Assembly: GCA_033002965.1 (NCBI GenBank)
Contig: JAURVB010012894.1
Span: 56,408-120,407, forward strand
Length of the DNA: 64,000 nt
DNA from: Piper betle
Taxonomy: Eukaryota; Streptophyta; Magnoliopsida; Piperales; Piperaceae
Reading direction: 5' to 3'
Shown: piece after piece, positions 51,280-61,679 of the stretch
Position numbering within the stretch: the first letter of the stretch is position 1
Layout of the letters: every line of letters starts with the position of its first letter
The notes under the pieces: generated by a model
What the model saw: only the letters and a program-made list of their open reading frames with translations
The model's database searches: none
Told to the model about the DNA's origin: nothing
Position numbers and translations under genes: made by a program

Positions 51280-51304
51280 ACAGCCCCCCACCCTATATAT
51301 ATAT

Positions 51305-51674
51305 AAAATTAAAATTTATAGTGTCGAGTATGACGTAATACCTTGCTTACTTCTATTCACGGTTATATGAGGTGCAAATCTCTCATACACCTTCTTAATG
51401 CTACACTGCCCCATATATAGATATCAACAATGTTTATCATTATCTACTTTTATTTTTATTAATAAAAAGGAGAATTATATGTTGATATAAAATTAAAAGT
51501 AGAAGAATCAACCAGTCAAAATATAATAAAATGAAATAAAAAAATTATAATTAGTATATATCTTAAAAGTTAGAATATGTCTAAGCTCAGAAATATTACC
51601 ATGGGCTGCCTGTTTTTTTTTTGCAGCGGAGGCGGCGCATGATAATATTTCTGTATATATATATATATATATAT
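51305..51674. other. Short AT-rich spacer ending in (TA)n
   Basis: No gene seen. A (TA)n run at 51655-51674 directly precedes the ATG of the F-box pseudogene. Confidence 0.6.
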
Positions 51675-52455
51675 ATGGATTTGGTCAAGCAACTCCCCGA
51701 AGATGTTATAGCCAACCGCATCATTCCTCGCTTGGATTACACCAGTTGGGCCAGTGCAACCTGTGTTAACCGAGCGTGGAGGAACTGCTTTCGCCCCTAC
51801 CACAATCGGATTCGACCAATCTCTCCGACAGCAACTTCCTTGCCGCCATAGCCGCGACAGCAAGAATCTCTACGAAGGTGGGTCATATTTGTCGGCCGGG
51901 TGACCCCGACTGGACATGGGCATGCAACGTAAACTCCTTCGAAGACCTGATTTTTCACAGAGGCTCACTTTATCTCATCAATTGTGAGGGGAAGATACAT
52001 GCCTTGATTAACGTCGCGGACAATGCACCTCCCCGTGCTGTAGTTCCCTGGACATCATATACTCGAGCTGCCTCTTTGTTGATTTTTAATTATTATCTGG
52101 TAGAGTCTCTCCTTAGGGAGCTCCTTGGTGTGACAAACGATCTGGCTGCATTGAGAACCACCAGCAGTTTACCGTGCATAGAGTGAATGTGGAAGCTGGG
52201 GAGCTGGTGCATGTGAATGATCTGGGCGACCAAATGTCGTTTGTGGGAGAAGGATGCTCCAGGTCATGGTCCTGGCCATCCGGCTTTTTCACCAGTAACG
52301 CCATTTATTTTTTTCAACCCACATTCAATTTCTAAGGGGATTTTGATTATATTTTGGGCAAGTTCTTTCGAAAGATGGACAAGAATGTACCCGACAACTC
52401 TCGTGTGTTCCATATTGATTGACTTGATGCAACACCTGCTTGGATCTCACTCCGA
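51675..52455 (+). pseudogene. DUF295 F-box pseudogene, copy 1
   Basis: ATG 51675 opens an F-box (QLPEDVIANRIIPRLDYTSW, then CVNRAWRN), which soon runs to a stop. A different frame continues with DUF295-type sequence: GHICRPGDPDWTW, SFEDLIFHRGSLYLINCEGK and VVPWTSYTR. Another frame change just before ENHQQFTVHRVNVEAGELVH is followed by FVGEGCSRSW, a slip in the T7 run near 52310, and a degenerate FHID..ATPAWISL tail. Most of the central beta-propeller is missing. Such proteins normally act as substrate adaptors of SCF ubiquitin ligases; this copy cannot. Confidence 0.87.
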
Positions 52456-52900
52456 TGACCTGAAACAATATAGTGCCATTCTTTCTTTCTTCGCTTTTCT
52501 CTTTCGAGAGATTTATGTCTGTCTTTCTTGAGAGGTACATACAAGAAAAGTTGGCTCCGAAATTTCGATATGGATCTACGTGTGGGAGAGAAAAATTTTT
52601 TATAATGAAACCGCCATTCTCCCAAGTCGCTGCTGCTACTTCGTTGAAGAGGCCATTCCTGAAATCTGTCTTGAGTAAAATAAAAAAGGAATATCATAAT
52701 GAACTCATATACTTTTTAAACAGCGATTAAACTGAAAGCTTGTTATGTCGCATGGCTCTCATATGTCGTGAAGGTTACTTTTGTCGAAGTATTAATTGCA
52801 ATAGTTTACACAAAGCAAACTAAATCACAATTTAAATTTAATCAAATGTAAAACAGAAAAATTGCTTCTTCGTTTAATCAAAAGTGACCTGCTGTTTTAC
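52456..52900. other. Spacer after F-box pseudogene
   Basis: No recognisable coding sequence. It separates the F-box remnant from the converging Josephin pseudogene. Confidence 0.55.
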
Positions 52901-54893
52901 TTATTGGCTAGCCTGGGCAATAACACCACCAGGACCATTGATTGTTGAAGATGTTTCACGAAGACTAGCAGCTATTGCCTAATTCAATTCCTTCTCTTCT
53001 AATTCTGCTAGTGATTCTGCATCAAGAGTGAGCTGAGCATCAGATATGAAGAATGGGCATCTGTTGACTTTGCCGATATTCTGTGCTGAGATTCGGTGAT
53101 TCTTTGAGCATCTTCTCGAGCAAGCCAATGCACGAAAACCATTAGCAGATTCAGAACCTGATATTGGACATTCCTTGGGTAAATTGCCTCTGACCACAAA
53201 TATGCTCCATCCTGAGCCTGTCAGCGTGCCAAGGTAGGCTGACAGGCAAAATCTAGAAAGGTGCTCCGGTGCTGCATAAAGGCTATCAAATTTATACCAT
53301 TCTCCATTAATTTTTCTTATACAAAGCCAATGGTCATGCAGGTGACAGATGAATAAATTTTCATACTCCGGGTTGATCTTGGCAGGCTCTGCGATTGGAC
53401 TATCTATCAAGTGGAATAACCTGCAGATCCCACACTTCAAGAGCCTTTTCCAAAACCTGTATATTAAAGTCATAAAAAATAGAGCAAGTGATAAAGCAAG
53501 AAGTGCTACATGCTCAAAGCTCACGGTTTCTCGAAGTAGACATCAATATGTCTAAGGCTAACAAAACATGTGAGAATGAAAGCCACATTTGGAAAAAAAT
53601 CATGTAAAAAATAGTCATTTTGATTTCGATAAACACCTATCAGCAATACAACAGATTGTATGGTGGTAACAATTTTACTCCACCTATGCTTGTGCAATGC
53701 TGGTCAAAATCCCAGATAAAAAAAGAGAATTGACATCAAGAAGGGCATATGGTCATATAAAATTTTGTCATCTGTAGCTATATAAATCTTACTTCAGGAT
53801 CCATACACCCAACACCCTTTGGGTATCTAGTGGTCACAATTGAGAAGATTCCGCACATACTTGAAAGCAATGATAGATGATCATGTCTTTCATGGCGTAA
53901 ACTGAGGGCTTATGATTCATTGGCGCACAATTTGGGAGATCTTACATATACTAGTGAGATATGATAGATGATCCTGTCTTTCACGGTGTAAAATAAGGGC
54001 TTATGATTCACTGGCTTGCAAATGCCAACATTAAAGAGAATCCTACAGTTCTTGAGTACAAGCGCAAGATGTCTGGATTTCAGCTCACAAGGCATGAACA
54101 GTCATAAAACAGATCTGTGGGCATTATTAATTTAGAAATACTAACACTACCCAAACTCATGCACTACCCAGAATCTTATCCCACATATAACTTGCTTTAT
54201 TCTGCAGCAGTAGCCAGGAAGTGCTCATCAGAAATGGATTTCAAACTTTCAAGGATGATATCACCAGGTTCTTAACGACAATCAATCTGATCCGCCTTTA
54301 AACTCAAGTCCAAACAATTTTTTTCTTACATCAATAGTTAACTTTAAAATACAGCCGTCACACCTGACATTGTTACAACAAGTAGCAACCATTGTCCTTA
54401 ATCAAGTCCATTTGGTAACTTAATTTTATTTCGTAACATTCAACAACATGATCAATTAGTACTATATAAGAATAATTTATTATCACAACACATCAAACCA
54501 ATAACATTACCCACAAAAGACATTCCAATAATCACCTATTAAAAAAAAGCTAACAACGAAATTAGTTCAAATCAAACTATTGCTATTTGAAAGTAAAAAG
54601 TAAAATTTTCATACAATTACAATAACGCATCAATTGCACCTTAAAAAACCCAATACCAAACATGGTAGCCAAGAAACCTTACCTGGATGCTGAAATCACC
54701 ATCCATGGAGACTATATGCGACGCGTGCGAGTCGAAAAGTAGCGAGTCGCCGTCTGCGGTGCCGTCGAGTGTGATACTGCGCTCTTGGCGGTCGAGGTCG
54801 GAGGCGAGGGCGGCCAAGTCAGAGAAGAAGGCCTTCGACGCAGTGACGGCAGAGGTTGATTCCTGCACCTCGTGTACCGCATCCCTTCATTTC
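52901..54893 (-). pseudogene. Josephin-domain (ataxin-3-like deubiquitinase) pseudogene
   Basis: Two main exons remain: about 54893-54683 and 53456-52901. The first gives HEVQES, then FFSDLAALASDLDRQERS and DGDFSIQ. The second gives VLEKALEVWDLQVIPLD, EPAKINPEYENLFICHLHDH, WLCIRKINGEWYKFDSLYAA and GSGWSIFVVRGNLPKECP. In plants and animals the family is a cysteine deubiquitinase. The catalytic-Cys segment (normally like SNLCAVHC) is scrambled by small indels. A 4-base GATA duplication near 53398-53405 shifts the frame after IPLD. Another shift follows NGF. A TAG replaces a codon in KELN*AIAASL before the ubiquitin-interacting-like tail, which ends ...IAQASQ and TAA at 52901. The His (HDHW) and acidic (FDSL) catalytic segments are still readable. 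Confidence 0.88.
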
Positions 54894-54959
54894 TGACCGC
54901 CGAATTCGCACAAAGTTGGAAGCTTCGAAAAAACCTAGAAGGGAATTTGGGATAATTTA

Positions 54960-55700
54960 GCGATTTAGGATTTGTTTAAATAGTTTTTTTCCCAAATTAA
55001 GAATTTACAGTGGTTAAGGGCGGGCTCGGTTAGTTAAATAATTTTAAGGGAAAATATCATAAATAATTAAATTTTAAAGTTTTTTTAATAACTAAGTTTA
55101 TAAAGTTATAATAAAAATAATATTTTAAAAAAATTATATTAATTATGACAAAATTTTATAATTTTTTAAATAATAATAAAAATACCCATAAAATTTATTT
55201 TTACACACTCTTGCTAGTCGAGGTTGAAGGAGGGGGCAACTAAAGCTCGGAGAATGGGCTTGCAAGACGGTGTAGATGTAATAGGCGGCACGGAGCTTGG
55301 ATTCCTATACCTCTTCGTACAACTTCCTTTAACTTTGACGTCCAAATTTACACAAAGTTGAAGCTTTATGAAAACTATTGAAGAAAAACCCACGACATGC
55401 CACGAGTAAGTACAATTTATAAATTTTGGAAATAATTTTAAGGATTTAGGATTTATACCTCTTATGAGTTTTAATTAAGAATTTAATAACAAGAAGAATA
55501 ATATAGTGGTTAAGGTGGGCTCAGTTAGTTAAATATTTTTAAGGGAAAATATTATAAATAATTACATTTTAGAGCTTTTTTTAAAAATAACCAAGTTTAT
55601 AAAATAATATCAAAAATAATATTTTAAATTTTTTTATATTAATTAAGACAAAATTATACCATTTTTTAAATAATAAAAAAATACTCATAAAATTTATTTT
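54960..55700. repeat. Tandem duplication of the Josephin pseudogene 5' region
   Basis: The upstream stretch at about 54960-55200 (gtggttaaggg, ggctcggttagttaaata, aagggaaaatatc) is repeated at about 55437-55700. Between them, about 55207-55385 repeats the start of Josephin exon 1 in strongly decayed form (ctcttgctagtcgagg against ctcttggcggtcgagg at 54781; acacaaagttgaagctt against cacaaagttggaagctt). The unit is roughly 430-495 bases. Confidence 0.8.
55207..55385 (-). pseudogene. Decayed duplicate of Josephin exon 1
   Basis: Aligns with 54781-54935 on the same strand but with deletions and many substitutions, leaving no readable frame. It is the coding part of the tandem duplication covering 54960-55700. 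Confidence 0.7.
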
Positions 55701-58401
55701 TACTAATATCAAAATATATAATATATAAAACTTATAATCTTTACTAACTTTATATATAAAAATAAAAATAACTGGTAAATATTAAATAAAATATAAAATT
55801 ATATTATTGAGGAGCTAAAAAGAAAAACATATTTTTTATTGAATTTTGGACAATTAAAAAGAAAATTTAATTTTAGGCCATCAAAAATAAAAATAAAATA
55901 ATAAATCTACATGTTTAGATGCTCAAAATTTAAATTTGAAATTGTCACATTTTAGTAAAAAATAAAACATTTGTTTTATATAATATATTTTTATTATGAA
56001 TCTTTAAAAAAAGGAAATATGAATCATTAGATTAAACACAAAAATATATTTTAAAAAATTTAAAATTTGATTAAGGGTGTTTATGCCAATAAAATAAATA
56101 TTATAAATAAAATATTATTAAAATACATGAATTGACGGTATATAAAATAAAAATTTGAGATCTAACTATATCTCGTATAAATTTAAAATTTTAATTATTT
56201 GTGATATAAAATACGAAAACTTTGTTATTTATGATATTTTTTTTGTAATTTTAAATATCTTATGGTACCATCCTATTGTACTCGATATATCAAAATAACA
56301 CTTTTACATCCCGTACATATATTGTTTAAACTTTTATACTAATTTACTCAATACCTCGTTTTTTCGTATACAAATTTCACAAATTTTAATTTTTTTATTG
56401 AAAATGCCAATATTTTAATTAGTGTTTTAATTTTTATTAACCTAATCTGATTGGACAAAATATATTCATACTGCCTAAAAATCTGACATGGCCTCCATAT
56501 TTAAAATTATGGTTATTTATATATTACAGACTATTATTCACTTGTCAATCTTCTGAAAGGGTCCAACTAGGGCTGGCCATGTCAGTCCAAATTTGCCCGA
56601 GCAAATCCAAGTTTTGGTCATGGTCATTCTAGCCAATTCAGTTATAACTAGCTAAAGACCCGAGGGATATATTTGAGACTTGTCAATATATATCAAGAAC
56701 ATACAAAGTTAATAATTTATATTTTAAATAAAAATAATGGATATTGATTTAATTTTAACAAAAAATATAATTGTATACAAATATTAAAAATAATTTTGAT
56801 TTAATAACTAAATAGACTTTATTTTTTAAAGATTTTTTAAATAGAATTATAATCTAATTTTTTTAAATAATAAATAACAATATGTAAATAAATAAATATA
56901 TAAAAAACTAAATTAAGTATATATTAGTAAATAACAAACTTTAATTTGATAGCATAAATATAAATGTATTCAAATTTATTAATATTTTAATGTTTATAGT
57001 TTAAGTAAAAATTTAATTCAACACTTTATTAATAATAATAATAATAATTAATAATTTAAATTAATTAAAAATTAATGAGCCAATAAAATTGTTGTGAGAG
57101 CATAATCAATTACGATACAATAAAGACTAAAACACAATGAAAACAAAAGAAAATTCAGCACTTCAGAGAGTTGATTCATGCCAAACTCTTCTTTTTATAA
57201 AAATTGGGTTGGGTTTATTTAATTTTTAAATTTCCGGTCAATATAGTATTTATTTATTAAAACCAAATTTCACCCAAATGACAATTTTATCGTACAAGTG
57301 TTACAGACTACTAAGTCTCTCAAAGTCCATTTTCATAACCTGAGTTGGCCATGTCCAACCAGACTCCATCGGATTTTGCCCGAGAGGCTGAGTTTTGGCT
57401 GTGGCCATTCTGCCCAATTCGGATATATGTAATTAGTCATTTACCCGCGACATGAGCGGTTTTTTTATTGATTAATTAATTAATAAAAAAGAATACAATA
57501 ATTTATTTCATGAGTCAATTAATTTTAAAAATAAAAATACTTTTTTATTTAGGATAAAATTAGAACATAATAGTTATTAACAATAAATAAGACAAAACTA
57601 TTTCAGTTACTTATACAATCATATATTATTGTCATTGCGTAAAGATTTCAAAAAAAAAAGTGAAAAAATACTGTCATATAATAAATTGTAAAGTTTTTTA
57701 ACCATTTGTCATGAAGCATAACAAAACTACAGCTGCGTGGTTGTCCTGCACTTGAAGACGGCTTGATGGATCACTTGCTTTCGAAATCAAGTTTCTTCTG
57801 TTTTTTTCAAAGGTCACTGAATCATCATCAATCGGCTCCTCTTTATTTTATTTTATTTTTGAGACCTGCTACATTGAAGTTGATGGAAAACAACAGTTCA
57901 GTAATCTCTTCTTTATGAAACTATAACTCATTAATTAACTTTGTGAGACAAATAAGTTCAGTACCTGATTTTTAGCTTCTGTTTTGAAAGTTGCTTCCAA
58001 GCTTTCATGAAGCAAGCTTTCATTTGGAATGAAGACGTTTGTGAAAGTGTAATCTTGGGTTCTTTCCTTTAAGTTGCACTCGTTTAATTTTATTTGAAAA
58101 ACAAATCTCTTGTCCCTTGGAATATCTAATTAAACCCAACCTTCTTATCTATATCATAATAAACAAAAAAATTGCTACATTGTTTTTATCGCTGCATGCT
58201 CCATGTCCAAATTAGTGCAATTGTTGTACAAATAAAAAGTGAGGAACAGCAAAATTTAGAAGGCATGCATACCACAGGGTTTCTAAAGCGATGCGTCGAT
58301 CGTTGAAGCAGTTGGAGACCTCACCCTCCCACATCCCCTGCACCACGATCAACTCCCCACCGATACGATATATTTAAAATTATAGTTAGTTATATGTTAC
58401 G
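55701..58401. other. AT-rich region with scattered short duplications
   Basis: Very AT-rich with no gene seen. A diverged pair containing ggccatgtc, tttgcccga, agttttgg and ggtcattct-like words lies at about 56570-56650 and 57345-57425. The phrase ttatatrttacrgactatta occurs at about 56513 and 58389, the second copy right at the edge of the next F-box remnant. Confidence 0.55.
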
Positions 58402-59378
58402 GACTATTATACCAGTTGGTTCCGTGCCACCTGCGTCAGCCGAGCATGGAGGGATCTCTTGCGTCTGCCGAGGGATCCCTGCCGGTGGTGCAGAAGGCAT
58501 CACATGGTTGTGGCTCAGCCACAAAGAATTATACAACTCCCTCCTCCGCCCGCCTTTCACATTTGCATAGTCCCTCCACCCTTGCGGCATGGGGTTGAGC
58601 ATCGGTGAAACCATTGCTTCCCACGGCCACTCTGTGTTGATCCACCCTCCAATATTGCCAATGATGACACCGAGATGGTGGGTGGTGTCGTTTACAACCA
58701 TTTTACTTGCGTCACCTTCCAACTTCCTCCTCCCCCGCATCTATCATCTTACTAGGGTGTCCTTTCGTGCCTACCATGTTCCGATTCGGGCAATCTCCAG
58801 ACACAAACTTCCTTGCTGCCTTAATCTGCACCTTTCTTTGGTGGCCATGAGTGGACAAGGGCATTCATGGAGACTTAGACTTGACTTGACTTTGCATGGA
58901 GGCCCACTTGTTGCATCAATAAAGCGGGGAGATACAAGTCGCTGGTAGTCACACACCGTTCGAACCGCTGTATCTCTCCCAGTAGTGTTGGAGTTCCCAT
59001 GAGACCGCACACTCGAAGTGCCTGGTAGATTTGGGGAGCGTCAACCTTTTCAGTATTATTTGGTGGAGTCTTGCCATGGGGAGGAGCTCCTTGTTGTGGC
59101 GGACGATTTCCACTGCACTGAAAAACGGCCCGAGGTTCACCGTGCATAGAGTGGATGTCGAAGCTGGGGAGCTGGTGCAAGTGAATGATCTCTGGGCGAC
59201 CAAATGTTGTTCGTGGGAGAAGGATGCTCCAGGTCTGTGTTGCATCGCGGTCACGCTCCTGCTCGTCCAGCATTTTTACGAGCAACGCCATCTATTTTTT
59301 CAACACTTCTGTGTTCCATCGAGATCTAATTGATTCGTCATCACGCCCTATTTGGATCTCGTTCCCGGCCGTGATGTG
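58402..59378 (+). pseudogene. DUF295 F-box pseudogene, copy 2
   Basis: It begins mid-F-box with YTSWFRATCVSRAWRDLL, matching the F-box of the copy at 51675. The centre is scrambled. The C-terminal part resumes with YYLVESCHGEELLVVADDF, then (new frame) FTVHRVDVEAGELVQVNDLW, then LFVGEGCSRS in yet another frame, SNAIYFFNTSVFHRDLID and PIWISFPAVM. There is no start codon and there are at least three frame breaks. Shared wording with copy 1 shows that both descend from the same gene type. Confidence 0.85.
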
Positions 59379-61094
59379 ATCAACCAGCTATCATTCACTA
59401 TTTTGGCTTTTCTTTTTTGCGAGATTTATGTCTTTCTTTTTTAAGAGATATAAGAGAACAAGTTGGTTCTGAAGTAAATTCATGTATAAATTTTGAAGTA
59501 GATTAGGCAATTGATATAATTTTAGGAATGTTAATCTACGGGGAGACAAAAAATCTTCTTTTTTTGCCATTTAAGGATGTCGTAGGCTGTATTACCACGG
59601 GAAAGTATAGCCATGTAGCCCACAAAATAATTTAAAAACTGTGAAAATTTTATCTCTAAAAATATATATACTCGTGCTCTATAATATTCTTAATATATGT
59701 ATATTTTAAATATTATTTTATGGTTTTCGGAATTATATTCTAGACCGTAGTACAGTGCACGCCAACTTTAATTTTATTTAAGTACTTATCGAGGGCAAAA
59801 AAATATTTTTTTATAATAAAATGTTAATGTCATTATAGTAAACAAATCAACAGTGACAAAACATCTTACACTTATTTTGATTACTAGGAATATTTTGGCT
59901 ATTCCTATTACTACTGTTGCTTCTTAATAAGTGTAAGATTTTTCAAATAGTATATTAATTTCATATTTAATATTTATTAGGATAGGATTTAGTGTATTAT
60001 TATGGATGAATTCACAATCTTCAATTTTAGTTAATTATTTTTAAGAAAAATGACGAGTCTGATCGATCTGCACTTGGGTCTATTCAACTTAATAGGACAA
60101 ACTCAATCTTAAGTTTATCATGAAATCAAATTAAGCTAGCTTTGGATATTAACTCAGTGATTAAGCCCAATTCACAACTTGATAATTTTGAAATTTAAAC
60201 TTTAAGCATTTATTTGATTATCTTCAAGAAACTTAACTAAAATAACAAAATAATAATAATTTTATAAACTAAAGTACTAAAAATAACAACAATTTTCAAT
60301 AAGAATACAACCTTGACGTGAATATATGATGTTATGACAAGCTATGTAATGTTTTAACTTTTATAAAGAAGGAAAATTATACTAAAAAGATTAATATAGT
60401 CAAATATAGAGTTCTTTACAAGGAAGTAATTTTTTTCTATTACCATGTGAGGGGAAAATTTTAAATTGTTTAAATACCCTCAAATTTTAAAAACCTACAA
60501 AAAGCTAATATATAGAAAATTTTAAATTATTTAAAATGTTTATAATTAGTCTTGATTTTCCCTTCACGAGTAATATAAGAAATTTTCTCTCATTTTTTAG
60601 TAATTAGTAGCTTTTAAATATAAATTAAGTTAACTCGAGTTCAACTCAAGTACTAAGTCACCTCAAACGTCAATAAGTTTATCTGAAACTCAAAGTTAAA
60701 TGCAATTATAGGTGAGTGTGAGCCAAGCAAAACCGAGCTTATTTGCCCCTGAACACCCTTATAGGGTAAATACAAGGTATTAAACCTGCTTTTTATGCCA
60801 TGTAAAAAAACCAAAAAATGTACGCATGGAATTTTTTAAAAAAATAAATAATATATAAAGATCTACTTGTATGAGTTTCAATGATCCAGCATCAACTCAT
60901 GGAGCACACTCACGTTTGATCATTGACATGCACGCACACAGGAGGAAAAGATAGTACACGATAAAACATGTTATTACAGTATCCAGATCAGTCCAAGAAC
61001 ACAAACTAAACCCTGTAATCAATAATCCTTGCGTTGCGAATAAACGAGAAATATAACTCGAGGTCAAATAAGAATGAAGCCCCAAGAAGTACTG
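59379..61094. other. AT-rich spacer
   Basis: No gene, structured repeat or RNA gene recognised. A short ORF near 60897-61085 has no supporting features. Confidence 0.6.
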
Positions 61095-61499
61095 CTAGAT
61101 TTTCTTGCCGTGACCGGATAGTGACGATAGTATATAATGCCCAGATACGAGAAATAGGTATGCAATGAAAAATGCAATCGCAACGGCGGCGATGCCAACA
61201 TATTGGTTTAATTTTCGATTTACTCCAAACACTAACCCAATCAAGATGAGCACAAACCCGGAGATGATTCTTCCACTAAGGGCCAGCCAGACCAAGAAAC
61301 CCATTACAATGCCACCCACTATTCCACTCTGAACTTGAGCAAACACTGCTACGCGCAACAGTCTCACGGAACCATAAAAACATGCGACCAACCCACACAG
61401 TGCCAGAGCACATAGGCCAAGGAATACATTCTCAGAAGCCACAATAAAAACGATGACCACAGGAAGAAGAATAATATTTAGAACTAATGAGAAGAATGC
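61095..61499 (-). CDS. Hypothetical multi-pass membrane protein or exon, no start codon
   Basis: An open frame of about 134 codons runs from just below a stop at 61500-61502 to a stop at 61095. It encodes four or five strongly hydrophobic segments, for example IILLPVVIVFIVASE, FLGLCALALCGLVACF, GFVLILIGLVFGV and VGIAAVAIAFFIAYLFLV, and a basic C terminus, SGHGKKI. No ATG precedes the first segments; the first in-frame Met is inside the third. It may be the last exon of a spliced gene, possibly in the same transcript as the upstream NLR-like gene, or a gene remnant. I do not recognise the family. Confidence 0.45.
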   Translation of the reverse strand, partial: AFFSLVLNIILLPVVIVFIVASENVFLGLCALALCGLVACFYGSVRLLRVAVFAQVQSGIVGGIVMGFLVWLALSGRIISGFVLILIGLVFGVNRKLNQYVGIAAVAIAFFIAYLFLVSGHYILSSLSGHGKKI

Positions 61500-61679
61500 T
61501 TAGATATGCAAAAGCAGTTCCAAATTTGTTGATAGAAACTAGGCGTCTAGCAACCTTTGAAAAAGAAACTTTCGCCAGAGTCCCGAGTAATGAATCATAA
61601 AGCTGTTGAAATCGAAATCAGTTGATCGAATTGAGTATGCTTCAGTCAACGAGAAATTGAGTAGCGCTCAACTGGAAAG

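Larger units (their letters stand above)
50483..51304. mobile_element. (TA)n-bounded GC-rich hairpin element, copy 1
   Basis: Both edges are (TA)n runs (50483-50500 and 51293-51304). Just inside each edge lies a long perfect palindrome containing CCGTTGGAT...ATCCAACGG, at 50540-50577 and 51212-51246. The right side has a further perfect palindrome at 51247-51279. The interior, 50580-51170, is extremely GC-rich and repetitive. No ORF with gene-like content is present. The symmetrical arrangement suggests a mobile fold-back or MITE-like element inserted in a TA microsatellite. The class is not assigned. Confidence 0.72.

Noticed and set aside
50518..51291. Several long overlapping open frames (up to 257 codons) on both strands in the GC-rich core
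   Set aside because: Stops are rare in such GC-rich repeat DNA. All frames are Pro/Arg/Ala/Gly low-complexity, and none matches a known domain.
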